Position numbers and translations under genes: made by a program. Below are positions 9,652 to 21,725 of a stretch of DNA of 64,000 nt, one piece after another (the first letter of the stretch is position 1; each line of letters opens with the position of its first letter). The stretch is from Plazaster borealis (taxonomy: Eukaryota; Echinodermata; Asteroidea; Forcipulatida; Labidiasteridae), in assembly GCA_021014325.1 (NCBI GenBank), contig CM037463.1, forward strand, positions 20,468,026 through 20,532,025, given 5' to 3'. The notes beneath the pieces were generated by a model, which saw nothing but the letters and a program-made list of their open reading frames with translations, did no database searches and was not told the DNA's origin.

Positions 9652-12600
9652 GTGAGGTTTATATCTTTAGATTAAGAAGATTTGATATTCTGTTTGATTA
9701 TTTCTGATGTGACATATGTTGTGAGATCATGAGATCAAAGAGAGTTCAGAGACGGAGGAGTGTATTCCTTTTTTTGTGCATTGATTGATGTGTCTCCTCA
9801 TCAATTCATACTTTTTTCAGAGGCAGTATTGTGCAATATTGTTGTTCAATCACACCCACTGCCACAGTTGTATCGGCTGAAATTGTGATTTGCTGATCTG
9901 TGATCATTTTACCGACAATTATGGTAATTTGTTTCCCCGTTGTTCTCAATCTGAGTCAACTTTTTAGGCTTACGACGTTTTGTTTTGTCTTGGTCAATTG
10001 GTTGTGCAAGACGTTCTTAGTCTTGTTCTGGACTCAATAGAATACTGCATACAAAACACGACAAACAACATCTTGTGCCAAGACTAGGCTTACAGTGTAT
10101 AGGCCAGACTGATTGTGTACAATTTGTGTACAATTTTACAATCGATTTCTCAGAACTGGATCATGACAAATGAAAAAGACAAACAAATTAGACTTTAGAG
10201 CATGACAACAAAGCATTGTCACAAAAAATGTATTGTACTTCTCATTCGACTGTTTATATTTTTATACATCAGTGACTGAAATGTCTTACAACATTTATAT
10301 AGCGCTTCATACTTTCATTCCTATAATTATTAATAATACCGTTTAAATGTAATTTTTTTTTGAAATTTTGACATCCCTAAGACCACGTGTCAAAATTTCA
10401 AGAAAATAAAACATTTACTGGGTCTACCGCTGGTTTTGAATAGTTTTTATTTAACCAGGCCTGCGGTCTAGAAATCTAGAAACTTTTGTGGTAACACAAT
10501 CTCTCTATTGTGGTGGTTCTGAAAATAATTTAAAGTGCGATCAGTTACACTGATCATCTTCAGGAGAAAAACAAGCCCTTGCTGAGCAGATGTTGAATAT
10601 TCAAACAATTATCTGTGATATCACTGGTAAAAAAACATTGTTTTAATATTATTATTGTTGTTTTCGTTTAGGATGAAGATGACTGGCAAGATAATGAGGA
10701 AAAAGAAAAGGACTACACTGGGTTGAAGATCCAGTTACAAATCAGGTAAAACTATCTTGAGTGTGCAGACAGTCACGCAACTGCATTATTTGATTTCCAT
10801 ATTGATATCATTTGATGATATTGTTTGCATCTCTTTTTTTTTCTCTGTATATATAGACCCCTTGCATTGGCCGCCATCATTGATGTCAAACAATGGAAAC
10901 GAGCACGCTGCGTACGACTCTCAGCCAATGATAGCTCTTCACGCGTGCACGTTTCATCAACGATGGCGACCAATGCAAGGGGTCTATAGCCGGATCTGTC
11001 GTGCAGGCCTGGAATTAATACGGAGGCCACAAAGGCTGTGGCTGCTGTTGCCCTGGTCTTAGCCTTGGTGCCCCTTCAAAAGTTTCCTGTAGACTTCAAA
11101 GATTTTCCAGTGACAGTGCCCTTTGCAAAATGAAAATAGCCTTGCCCTCTCAAAGATTAAATTTCAGGCCCTGTCTTTTGTTACACATAAATTACTTTCT
11201 TTACTTTGTATCTCCAGGTTCTAGACGCCAGCCCAACGTTGCGGATTATGTTTGCTGTTCAGATGATTAGTTTATACTCTCAAGAATATTGCATTTTGAA
11301 TTTCATCTTGGAGAGGGCAAGGTCATTTTAATTTTGCAAAGGGCACTTCCATTGGAAAATCTGAAAGTCTATGGGAAAGTTTTGAAGGGGCGCCAAGGCT
11401 CAGACCAGAGCAACAGAGGCCATTTCCCCCGTAATTCCACGCCTGAAATTGTACAATAAGTATTGTTTTTGTAGACATTTGCTTCATCTTAAACTTTTTT
11501 CCGTCGCAGCCAGCAGGGCCAGAGTAGCTTTGCACTTCATGAGGGTGCCAGCCAGTATCACTTTTTCCTTGTTTTTCCTTTAGTTTCAGCAGTGTACTGC
11601 ATATGAGACTTGTATTGATAATCTTGTATGAAGTTGTGGGAAGCGATGAGCTTAGGACCACAAGAGTGTTGTATGTTGCATAACTGTCTATCTCGCAATA
11701 CATTTTAATCGCACCTTATTGACTAACTAGGTTTTTGTTTTTCTCCCTTGTACATTTGACTAACCCACATTTATAAATGTACATTTTGAATAGCCCATGG
11801 TGATTTTTGAGTGTAATTTTTTGTGTGTAAAATAAATGTGGTTTTATATAAATTGAATGTTACCAACATGTTTTGTTTGCAGAGATTTTGACTAAACTTG
11901 AACTTTGCCAAGTCATCAGAATCTAGTTGCAATTCCAGCCTTGCTAAACTGTGTTATTTGTGTCTGTGAAAAGAGTTAATTAACCATGGTGTATAAATTG
12001 AAACAAGTGAGCGTGGGATATCGTTGTGTTTTATTAATTTTGGGATCAGGTTGGTTTTTCTTGCCTCGACTTTTCTCTCTGGTCCCCGGTTCGAATCCTG
12101 TCTCAGACTGGAGCCTTGCATGTGTGGATTGGATTTTCAGTCCCTACCTGATTCTGTGATTTGAGGTTTAACTCGCACCTAAAAACTTGGATTTCTTCAT
12201 CATTCTTTATATTACAGGTATCTTTAGGCCTAATTGTTACAGTGCTAGTCACTTTTTAGTGTCCCTTGTTTTCATTACCTGAAAGTTTTTATTAATAAAC
12301 AATAATTGTTAAAGGTAGGGCCGTCGTTAATAATGTAAAAAACTTTATTTCCTTTATCACCTTCTTTTTACAGGTATCTTTAGGCCTAGTTTTTACAGTG
12401 CTGGTCACATTTTAGCGTCCCTTGATATCATTACGTGAAAGTTGTTATTTTAAACAATAATTATTTAAGATAGGGTCATTGTTTTGAAACATGTAAAAAT
12501 TGAATTTTCTTCATCACCTTCTTTTCACAGCTATCGTTAGGCCTAATTGTTAAAGTGCCAGTCACAGATGACTTTTATTGTATCTTTGTTGACAATTTGG

Positions 12601-15600
12601 CCCCAAAAATTTGCATTACGTGGACAAAAAAAACAATCTATGACCCTCCCTTCAAGTAGTTAGTTTAGTTCTGAGTAACTCCTGATGGCCGGGGATGGAA
12701 ATAACACCCGGTGAATTTAGGTATACTATATTCTGTGGTCATCATTCTAATGATATAAATGTTATTTTGGTCGATCTTCAGTGCAAACCCTGATCAAGAC
12801 GAAGAAGAAGAGGAAGAGGAGGAGCTGGACGAGTTCGGAGAACCAATCAAGAACAAGGGATCTGCGCACAGTGGTCCCTGGAACAAGCTAGAAACAGGTA
12901 AACATGCTGCAAGGCGTTAATCAGGGTTCTCCCCATGCACATGCTAGCGTATCGGGCCGATACGCGAGATTTGCGTGCCAATACACGGACATTTTGGCTG
13001 ATACGCCAACAAAAATACAGAGAGATATTTTTTTATAAAAAATTTTTAAAAATCATAAAAAGCATCAAGAGAAAACCATTTATAGAATGCTCCAGATTGC
13101 ACAGTAGCTTTTAAAAACCAAGATAAACACCAAGTAGAAAACATTTCGAAGACCTTGTTTCGATTCAGTGTGCTTCGGCCAAACATTTGGGTCCAGAATG
13201 CCCCACAGTTTTGAAAAAAACCTCGGGAGAACCCTGCTTATTATTATTATTGTTTCAATCTAAATAACTTAGAAGCATCAGTGGTTTGAGGGGGTCTTTA
13301 AGTGCTATTTTCTTTAGTTTTTTGACCATTTGACTTTACTTTTTCTTGACGGGAAATATTTCTCCAGGGGATTGTAATGGTATTACATTTATAATGTGTG
13401 AGCTTTTAGGATCATGTCATACCAGGATTCTATAGGCACCTTACCAGCAACCAACTACTGTCATCGTGTTGGCAGAGCTGCAAACTCTCCCTGATTCTGC
13501 AGAAAGCTCCCTGAAAGTAAACCAATATTTCCATGTTCTGATGACGAATTTGAAAATCTCCCTGATTATTGAAACTTGTTCCCTGTTACGTTGTATGTAA
13601 TTCTAAATATCTCCCTGATTGTTGTACAAAATCTCCCTGATTGCAAGATGCAAATGTTGGCAGCTCTGTGTTGGTGCAACAAGGTCGTATTTAAGTAGGA
13701 TTTGAAACTTTGCATGGTGGGAGTGCAATCAAGTGAGGTTTGCGGTGACACCATGAGTATTCTTTGATGAGTAGTGGTGGTTCTGAGAGGAACTGGTGGT
13801 TTGACAAGTCGACATTTGGTAACTGGTGTCCCCGCAAGCCTCACTTGCAGGTCGTATCGCCCGAAGAAGCGTTTTTATGTGAAATGCAAGTTTTAGAATG
13901 TCAAAGGGTCGTATCTCGCTTAAAATAACCCGGATGTACACACAAAGTCAATGGACCGAGGTACGACGTTGTTGCACGGAGAGTTTTTCGCACGAGAATC
14001 GAGTTACGACCTCGTTGCACTGACACTGCGATATATACTGCATGAAAAAAGGAACACTTGGGCTTTATATCCGCTAGAAAATGACATGGAAATTGAAAAG
14101 TGATGTGTTTTCTTCTTAGACACTGCCTGAAACTGGTTGTCTGTAAATTGCCTTGTGTGACATGGCCCTTAGATTAAAACTTCTTTTTTTTTCTCTTTAA
14201 AGGCACTGAACACGTTTGGAAATTGTCAAAGACCAGTGTTCTCACTTGGTGTATCCCATCATATGCATAAAATAACAAGCCTGTGAAAATTTGGGCTCAA
14301 TTGGTCATCGAAGTTGCAAGAAAATGATTTTAAAAAACCACACTTGTTGTACAAATTTGTGTGCTTTCAGATAGGAATAAAAACTTCTTGCGAGAAGTTT
14401 TTAATATTTTAGTGAGAAATTACCTTTTTCTCAAAAACTACGTTACTTCAGCTCTCTGTTGCTTGTTACCAAGTAAGTTTTTATGCTAATATTTGTTTTG
14501 AGTCATTACCAAACGTGTACGATACCTTTAAATCAAGAAGATCTACCAATCCTTTATTTTGTTTTGAAAATATATGAATGTTTATATTTCCAGAGTCTGA
14601 GCAAGAGACAGAAACAGTAGCAGCCCCACCACCAAAGCCCGTCGAGCCGGTCGTGGCGTCGCCCAAAGTAGTTGGCGGAAAGTATGTACCTCCAGGCAAA
14701 CGTGGCGGCGACTCCGGCAGTACGTCATCAGGTTCATCCAGCAGATCACACAAGAAGAAGGGAGCTCCACAGATTAACAACGAACAGGAGTTCCCTTCGC
14801 TAGCCGCCAGCTCCGATTTAGCCAAACATACGTGAGTGGGACATTTTAATTTGCACCAACGCCACAAACTGATGCACACCTACCATACCAGTAAAAAAAA
14901 CTAGAAATCAAAACCAAAAACTAGAAATCTGCGTGTCCACGCAGGAAGAATAATCTGCAATTGAAATACACAATCTTTGAAACGTTACTGTCAGTAAGCT
15001 TCTCAAATTCAAATTTTTTGGGGATAAAGAGTGATATCTTTTTCCATATCCACAGTTCTTCGTTAAGTTAAAAAAACAAAGAAAACAGCGTCTAAAGTTG
15101 AACACTTTTTTCAAGGGATGGTATACATTTGGTAATTGGAACCCACTGTTTGTTTCAATTCTATATAGTTATAGATATATACTATAAAACTAACCTGTGA
15201 AAGTTTCATTTCAAGAGGTGGTAGAGTTTTTGAGATAATATTGCCGAAAATCTGGAGCGGTTATGTCCACGCAGGAAGAATAATTTGCAATTGGAGTACA
15301 CAATCTGAGAAACGTTACTGTCAGTAACGCTTCTCAGATTCAAATTTTTGGGGATAAATAGTGATATCTTTTTCCATAACCACAGTTCTTCTAGTGAAAA
15401 GTTTCTCAAAATGCAATATACTATCCAAGTAAGTTTTTATTGCCATTATTTTTCAGAGTCATTACCAAACGTATACAGACCCTTTAAAACACACTGTACT
15501 TCAAAATTTCAGAGTGTTTTCAATTAGTTTTCTTTTAGTGGAGACTTGACGCTTTGAACCTGAAAAATATACTCTTTTTTGAACATTTTACGTCCTAACG

Positions 15601-17008
15601 TAATGAGCAATAAATAAAATCTCATGTTAGTTTGTGAAACCGAAATAGAAACAAAACAGACAATTTCCGTTTTCACAAAGTGACACACTCCAATGTATTA
15701 CAAAACTACGTGTGCATCACTTCGGTTTATGTCAGTTCGAGAAAATATTTTGTTTTCACATTTGAACTCGGTGTGCGTCGTACATAACAATGGTAAATGC
15801 AACTTTTGTGTCAGTTTCGTGCAAAGGTTGCAATGCATAATTGACGTAATTAAAAAAGTAAAGCCCTTAAATCTTTGAAACTTCATGAAATTGTATGCCT
15901 TGACGAAAACTCTATAAACATGTAAACAAAAAAAACAAAATTAAAAACCTGATTTGGTACACAAGGTTTCAGTTTATCAAATGCAGGCCTTGGATTTGTC
16001 CAGATTTTGTTCACGATTTCAGAGTATTTTTTCCATAGATCATCTTTTGCCATCAAACTTTCTTGACAATCTTAAACTTGTTTCCAAGTCTCTCGTTTTC
16101 CACTTGTAGTGATGTAGGGAGTCTATAAATCCATTACTGTAACACCCTGGGGTCAATGTCATAGAGCTGCCTAAAGCACATAAAGTAGCTAAGCACAACC
16201 AAATTTATACTTACCAGAATACGGTTACCAGCCAAAATAACATGTCACATTTACCACCTGTGACAGGTATCCTGCTTACATGTATCCTTGCTTAGCAGAC
16301 AGGTTTTAACCAATACTTTGTGCTTAAAGGCTCTGAACACGTTTGGTAATTGTCAAAGACCAGTGTTCTCACTTGGTGTATCCCAACATATGCATAAAAT
16401 AACAAGCCTGTAAAAATTTGGGCTCAATTGGTCATCGAAGTTGCAAGAAAATGATGAAAGAAAAAAACACCCTTGTTGTACAAATTTGTGTGCTTTCAGA
16501 TAGGAATAAAAGGCTTCTTGCAAGAAGTCTTTTATTATTTTAGTGAGAAATTACCTCTTTCTCAAAAACTACGTTACTTTAGAGGGAGTCGTTTCTCACA
16601 ATGTTTTATACTATCGACAGCTCTCTGTTGCTCGTTACCAAGTCAGTTTTTATGCTTATATATATTTTGAGTAATTACCAAACGTGTACAGTGCCTTTTT
16701 CAGTTCTGTTCGCCATTTTCAGGATTTTTTCATTTTTGTACAATCGCACACTGCAGTTGAATAATGTCAAATGGTTGGTAAACTCACTGGAATTTTGTTA
16801 GCAAGAGTACCACAACCTAAGTCAAACTAAACATTTCATTATTGTTCTATTTCCTCTCTCTCGCTCTCTGTCGCTCTCCTGCAGTGACAAGAACTCAGAC
16901 AAGAACTTTGAGAAGGTAACAAGAGGAGGCCCCAGCATACCCAATGCTGGAGGTCAAGGACCAAAACTGGATCTTGGAAATCGCTATGCTGCCCTGGAGC
17001 AAAACTGA
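9430..17008 (+). CDS. CDV3: CDV3 homologue (complete, five exons, 257 aa)
   Basis: CDV3 is a small, charged, probably disordered cytoplasmic protein of poorly known function, first described as raised in carnitine-deficient mouse heart. Exons 9430–9651, 10672–10745, 12782–12897, 14594–14831 and 16885–17008 join in frame (774 nt). Seen: an N-terminus EKSLEDFFAKKDKSKKSKK rich in Lys, then DYTGLKIQ, an acidic run of eight Glu, SGPWNK, GGKYVPPGKR, EQEFPSLAASSD and the C-terminus LGNRYAALEQN. These are the CDV3 signature pieces in the right order, and the length matches the vertebrate protein (about 258 aa). ATG at 9430 directly precedes the conserved N-terminus. Divergent from PDK. Confidence 0.94.
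9652..10671 (+). other. CDV3 intron 1
   Basis: No exon is seen. Positions 10,480–10,590 carry a degenerate copy of repeat R2 (TGGTGGTTCTGAAAA ... GATCATCTTCAGGAG). Confidence 0.5.
10672..10745 (+). CDS. CDV3: CDV3 exon 2
   Basis: After TTTAG it reads DEDDWQDNEEKEKDYTGLKI and ends in phase 2 at GTAAAA. It holds the conserved W and YTGLK(I/V) of the family. Confidence 0.93.
10852..10988. mobile_element. MITE family C (TA target site), intact copy
   Basis: About 137 bp. It opens TATAGACCCCTTGCATTGGC and closes with its inverse, GCAAGGGGTCTATA, and the inner arms CCGCCATCATTGATG / CATCAACGATGGCG pair as well. TA flanks on both sides suggest a Tc1/mariner-type target site. Other copies lie near 50,995–51,143 and 58,083–58,641, and weaker relatives near 34,020–34,210 and 52,186–52,350. 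Confidence 0.8.
12050..12170 (+). mobile_element. SINE-like repeat (family S2), 5' fragment
   Basis: Contains a B-box GGTTCGAATCC and GATTTTCAGTCCCTACCTGA, both found in the fuller copies at 24,617–24,902 and 38,250–38,525. Confidence 0.65.
12217..12560 (+). repeat. Three direct repeats of about 155 bp
   Basis: The phrase TATCTTTAGGCCTAATTGTT, or close variants, recurs near 12,217, 12,373 and 12,528. Each copy is preceded by CATCA...CTT-TTTACAG and followed by GTGC(T/C)(A/G)GTCAC. Confidence 0.7.
12782..12897 (+). CDS. CDV3: CDV3 exon 3
   Basis: After CTTCAG it encodes SANPDQD, eight Glu, LDEFGEPI and SGPWNKLET. The donor is GTAAAC, phase 1. Confidence 0.92.
12898..14593 (+). other. CDV3 intron 3
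   Basis: No exon is seen. It holds a degenerate R2 repeat at 13,725–13,850 and a TTAA-bounded family B MITE at 14,197–14,531 close to the exon 4 acceptor. The rest is unremarkable. Confidence 0.5.
14197..14531 (+). mobile_element. MITE family B
   Basis: Borders TTAAAGGCACTGAACACGTT and AAACGTGTACGATACCTTTAA, with central hairpin ACTTCTTGCGAGAAGT. It inserted only 62 bp before CDV3 exon 4. Confidence 0.8.
14594..14831 (+). CDS. CDV3: CDV3 exon 4
   Basis: After TTTCCAG it encodes a Pro/Val segment, GGKYVPPGKR, a Ser/Gly linker, and INNEQEFPSLAASSDLAKH before a GTGAGT donor (phase 2). Confidence 0.93.
15112..15486 (+). mobile_element. MITE family D
   Basis: Starts near GGTATACATTTGGTAATTGG and ends TTACCAAACGTATACAGACC. 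It shares internal GTTATGTCCACGCAGGAAGA and TGATATCTTTTTCCATA with copies at 19,059–19,352 and 42,154–42,528. Confidence 0.7.
16324..16700 (+). mobile_element. MITE family B
   Basis: Starts TTAAAGGCTCTGAACACGTT and ends CCAAACGTGTACAGTGCC. The 3' TTAA is lost. Confidence 0.75.
16885..17008 (+). CDS. CDV3: CDV3 exon 5 (terminal)
   Basis: After a CTCTCCTGCAG acceptor it encodes DKNSDKNFEKVTRGG and LDLGNRYAALEQN, ending in TGA at 17006–17008. Confidence 0.93.
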
Positions 17009-17055
17009 ATAGGAGAGCTTTGTAACGCTTCTCTCCGGGGACACAAACAAAAAGT

Positions 17056-17061
17056 AATAAA
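17056..17061 (+). other. Candidate CDV3 polyadenylation signal
   Basis: AATAAA lies 48 bp after the CDV3 stop codon. A longer 3' UTR is also possible (another AATAAA-type signal lies near 20,102), so this is only the nearest candidate. Confidence 0.35.
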
Positions 17062-18528
17062 ACAAAACTTGACATGTGATGAGAATCATGCACATATTAA
17101 ATTGAGAAACTTGTACAAGAAACTTCCAAGTAGACTGTGGAGGAATTACACTACCAAGATGTCGGAGGAAGGTTGCAGTAATTTTCATGAGCAAGAAAAA
17201 ATTATCTTCGGAGAAGAGATTTGTGTTTTCGAGAATGTATGCAACACTTTGTGCAAGGAGTTTGGGGGTGGGAGGGGAGGGGGGTAAACGTAGGTTTGGA
17301 CGGGTAGAGTATGGATGTTGTGAAAAAATGGCTTGAGAGAACTACCCTACATGTACATGTATGTATCGCCGTTTGGGATGAGCTTTGTCTCAAGAGAAGC
17401 TTTGTACATGCTGTACAACACCCTCTCTTGTGGACGGAATGTTACACATAAATTCACCTCGGAGACAACTTTTTACACGCCAAGTCCATTTCACACATGA
17501 ATATTACATGTAGTTATCAAACGAATGTCAACGCTGAACAGATACGCACGTCAAAAATGCATGTTGTAGTCATTCGATTCATTGGGATAACAACCGCGGT
17601 CGGACAGTTCGTTTTATTACGAATGGGGATGGATCGAACGCAAAGATGTCACTTCTTTTGGAGAGTAGGCCTACAGCTCCAGATTCAGAGAGGCACACCA
17701 CTCCCTGTGAAAGACGTCCACAAATTCACAAGTCGTCAACAAGAAATCTACAGAGTAATACTCTCTTCTCTTTTTGATTAGCGAGCCGTCTCTCTATGCA
17801 GGAATGTGGTCTGTTGAAGCTCTTATACACATCGTTTGAGTAGGGCGCCCTCGACTAGAGGTCAAGAGAAGGTTGCTCATTGGTTCAAACCTGTGCCCCG
17901 TCCGTACGTAGATGTGCGTATCCATTGTTTCATCATCGTTTTACCTCCAAGATGGCGGCGTGATGACGTCAATGCATAAGGTCCAATCCTGATTTTTCAT
18001 GAAGTGCAGATCTTGTAGCAGATTTTAAGTGCAACACCAAGCAGTAGTGATTGCAGACTCTTCCCTCCTACCCCTCCCCCACCCCCATCCAACTTGCATG
18101 CCCAGAATTTTGTAAGCGATGGGCGTGTACCAAGAATGTGTGCTGGGTCCCACCTAGCATTTCAAAATCTCAGATTGTGCCGTTTTTTGTTTGTTTTTAT
18201 CAATGGCACTAAAGGAACTTGTAAAAAAAATCAATTGAATTGATCATGTTTACATGCGACTTGATTCTGTCTATCCGTGCCCTGAAAGTTGTGCAAGTTC
18301 TGGGAATATCATTTTGATAATCTTGACATAAATTGCTTACAAACAAATGAACTGATCGCACATGTGTGAGTACTTTTCAATTTGCCGCTTGCAGGTTAAA
18401 TTTTTGGACAGCGTCGGGTACCTTGACTAAGCAAGTCCTGGTTTAATGGTAAATTTTGAATTCCTCACACTACAAAGTCAGTATTGCTATGTCATCGTGT
18501 GATTTGTGGCAAACTATATCAAACAACT

Positions 18529-18934
18529 TCTAAGGCCCAATTTCATCAAGCTGTTTAGCAGAAAATGATGCTTAGCAAATTTCTTTGCTAGGCAAAAAAT
18601 TAGCGGGGAACCTGTCGCAATAATGTAAACTATACAGAATGTCGGCTGGTAACCTGTTTCTGGCTTAGCAAGATTTTCAGCTGATGAAAAGTTCACCATA
18701 CATGAAGTGTTTGATACATTATGGACCTTTTTAAAAACCAGGGCCCAATTTCATAGAGCTGCTTAAGCAGCAAATATTGCTTAACAATTTTCTGCTTTAT
18801 AGCTAAAAATAAGCTGGATACCAGTCTCAAATTGAACATGTGACATGTTATTTTGGCTGGTGGCCTAACTTTTGTTTTGCATGCACAGCTACTTTTTGTG
18901 CCTAAGCTTAAGGAGCTCTATGAAATTGGGCCCA
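18529..18934. mobile_element. Two MITE family A copies, side by side
   Basis: The first (about 18,529–18,690) is diverged and lacks a clean right end. The second (18,741–18,934) opens GGGCCCAATTTCATAGAGCT and closes AGCTCTATGAAATTGGGCCC. Confidence 0.75.
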
Positions 18935-19058
18935 GAGCTTTAGCTCTGGCTTCGGCCCCGTCTGGCTTCGGCCCCGTCTGGCTATTCGAAGCCCCATACT
19001 GAAAGTGTTCAAAATAACTGACGGTGCCTTAGCCGGAGCCTAAGCCGGAGCCAGGGCT

Positions 19059-19352
19059 TAAAGGGTCTATATACGTTTGGTAATTGGTACCCACTGTTTG
19101 TTTCAATCCTATGTAGTTGTAGATTATGCATGTATACCATAAAACTAACATGTGAAAGTTTCATTTCAAAAGGTTGTAGCGTTTTTTTTGGGGGGGGATA
19201 AAAAATGATATCTTTTTCCATATCCGCAGTACTTCTAAGTGAAAAGTTTCTCCAAATGCATTATACTATCCAAAGCTGCTGTACTTCTTACCAAGTAATT
19301 TTTTATTGCCATTAATTTTCAGAGTCATTACCAAACGTATACAGACCCTTTT
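19059..19352 (+). mobile_element. MITE family D
   Basis: TTAAAGGGTCTATATACGTT at the left and AACGTATACAGACCCTTTTT at the right are inverted repeats. TTAA is kept at the left border only. Confidence 0.75.
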
Positions 19353-20573
19353 TAGCAACAGCCATGGTTTTCAAAAAGTGTCGTAGACTTGCCATTGATT
19401 CTTGTACAATTTCCCCCAGAGGAAATTACTATTTGTATACAAATGTTGACCACAGCCTAAAATGTAATTTATTTATTCCTTAACACCCTCCTACTCTTTG
19501 TAACATTTTTCAGGGAGGTTGACCATATCTAACTGTGCACAGAACTATCTGTGTAACGGTGTAAATGCATCCATTACGTGATTTCATACTGCAGAGTTTA
19601 TCATTCAAAACTACAGAGGATGATATTGATTGGTCATAGAGTAGGAGGGTTGACACTGTTCTCTAGTCAACTGCACTCATACCCCCTCTCCCTTACCATT
19701 AGCGACTTTAGTCGACCAAGCTTACACACAAAAGGCACTGAAGCTCGAGCACAAAGGCCATTTGTAATGAAGCTTTAGTTTTGTCCATGTTCACCCTCCA
19801 TACCCCAACCTTACCATCATTGGAAAGAGAAAGATCGGATCTTTCCAATGGTGGTAAAATAAAACCAGGTTGCTATTAATTTAATGAATTTTTTTCTTCA
19901 AATTGGAGTGGAAAGACCCAAAACGCAAAAACAGCTAAAGAGCATCATATAGTTCACAGATCACACTGAGGAAACAAAGACCAAGAATTTTGACATTTAT
20001 TGGACAATCTCAATGATTCTTTTTGATTATGTGAAAGGAAATTCAATAAGTATGACATTTTTCATTACTTATTTTGCTGTTAAACATTATCTTCCAGGAG
20101 ATAATAAAGTTTGTAAAAACGGCCTTTGTCCGAAAGCTTCCCGTTGTGTAAAAATGTGTTCTTGACGATTGAGTGGTCAAACAATTTGGTCACCAGCAGT
20201 TGTTTGTTTCAAAACAATTCAGTAATTGAGAGGGTCAAGTGTTCTGTCACATCACCTCTATGTAAAAGGAAATTGTACACAAATTCCAGGCTATTCTATC
20301 AAAATATGTGTTAAAGATTTTAATTTCTCAGATAGATTTATTGTAAAAGACTGTTTACTTATTCCTACATGTATGTTAGTTATTTAGTATGAGAGGAATG
20401 TACGTATATATAAAGGATGTACGTATTTACTTTTAAGGGTGGAATCCAAGGGGGAACATGTTTTTTGTTTATTGGTGTTTGAAATCGAATGTAAAACAGT
20501 TTAGCAATCTATACCAGGGCATAGTAATCATTGCATTATAAATACTGCCTTAAAAACACGATACGTTATAATC

Positions 20574-20988
20574 TGGGCCCAGTTTGATTGAGCTGCTTAA
20601 GCACAATTCTTTTTGAAGCACTACAAAATTGTGCTGACCAGAATAAGGTTACCAGCCAAAATATACTGTAGCTTGTACATCTGTGACTGGTGTCCTGCTC
20701 ATTTTTGCTATTAAAGCAGAAAATTGGTAAGCAATATTTGCTGCTTAAGCAGCTCTGTGAAATTGGGCCCTGGGAGCTGCATGGGTGTCTTCAGGGCCCA
20801 ATTTCATAGAGCTGCTTAAGCAGATTATTTTGCTTGCAAATTTTGTGCTTAGCAAAAATTAGCAGGATACCAGTCACAAATTGTACATGTGAAATGGTAT
20901 TTTGGCTGGTAACCTTATTCTGGTAGGCATCATTTTTGTTGTTCGTAGCTACCTTTTGTGCTTAAGCAGCTCAATGAAATTGGGCCCA
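20574..20988. mobile_element. Two MITE family A copies, side by side
   Basis: Copies at about 20,574–20,771 and 20,793–20,988. Each opens with a form of GGGCCCAATTTCATAGAGCT and closes with its inverse. The second is close to intact and keeps GGATACCAGTCACAAATTGT. Confidence 0.8.
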
Positions 20989-21002
20989 GTTCCTGAGATA
21001 AT

Positions 21003-21160
21003 GTAATGGTAGACTTTGGGACGATGGGCGGCAGCAGCAGACAAACCAGATAAAAGTTCCATGTTTTACGTAGTTCTGAGCATGTGCACATTTCCAAGAA
21101 CAATGGTTTTTACCTGGTAAGTCTGCTGCCACCTAGTGTCCCCAAAAGTCTCCCATTATG
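21003..21160. mobile_element. MITE family E
   Basis: Inverted ends: AATGGTAGACTTTGGGACGA and GTCCCCAAAAGTCTCCCATTA, with GGCAGCAGCAGAC / GTCTGCTGCC arms. A central TACGTAGTTCTGAGCATG is shared with copies at 35,684–35,933 and about 56,261–56,700. Confidence 0.75.
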
Positions 21161-21474
21161 AGGAAACCTGAAGTGTATTGTAGAGAATGAATTTTGAGTG
21201 TATGCTGGTATGCAGTCCGTTTCCATTTGAGAAACAAACTACATACGTGTACATTGTACAAACAAATCAGAATAAAAATGTTGTGCTCATTTCTCAGAAA
21301 TGGTACAATGAGACTTTAACTGGGTTTTTTTCCCCTGACTTCCTGTTTTGTTTCTTGTGTGCAAATCCCTTGTGTCTTGATTCTTAGAATTTTAGTCTTG
21401 ATACGCTGCATGAAAACCAATTTTTATACATTTTTTTTTTTTTTTTTTGCCCAGTTAATATTTTTTCAAATTTT

Positions 21475-21725
21475 CACCCAAAAGACCCAGTGTCTCCCTT
21501 AACAGCAGTCCGCTGGCCAAAGGACAGTTAAAACACCCGAGAACCAGTCAGAATTTGCTTCAAGTGGTCCGGCTGGCTAGTTCATTGTTGAAAAGCATCC
21601 CTATTTCATTTGAAATATGGACTCTTGATAAAGCTGACGGACTAGTGAAAGTACTAGCTACATGTAACTGGTCCTGCTGGCAGTCACTGAAAAAGTTCAG
21701 GACAAACCCTACAGCCTATGCAAGT
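21475..21725 (-). repeat. Dispersed repeat R1, copy 2 (inverted)
   Basis: Reverse complement of the repeat at 180–400: GTCCGCTGGCCAAAGGAC, GTGGTCCGGCTGGCTAG and GGTCCTGCTGGCAGTCACTG appear in the mirrored order. Confidence 0.7.

Larger units (their letters stand above)
10746..12781 (+). other. CDV3 intron 2: other repeats
   Basis: Besides the family C element it holds repeat R3 (GGTCTTAGCCTTGGTGCCCC type) forward at 11,005–11,175 and inverted at about 11,300–11,450. There is a SINE S2 5' fragment at 12,050–12,170, and three spaced copies of a 'cag(g/c)tatctttaggccta' segment at about 12,217, 12,373 and 12,528. Confidence 0.55.
14832..16884 (+). other. CDV3 intron 4: stacked MITEs
   Basis: Contains a family D fragment (about 14,905–15,110) and a longer family D copy (15,112–15,486). 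A degraded family A element (about 16,147–16,323) abuts a family B copy (16,324–16,700). No exon is seen. Confidence 0.6.
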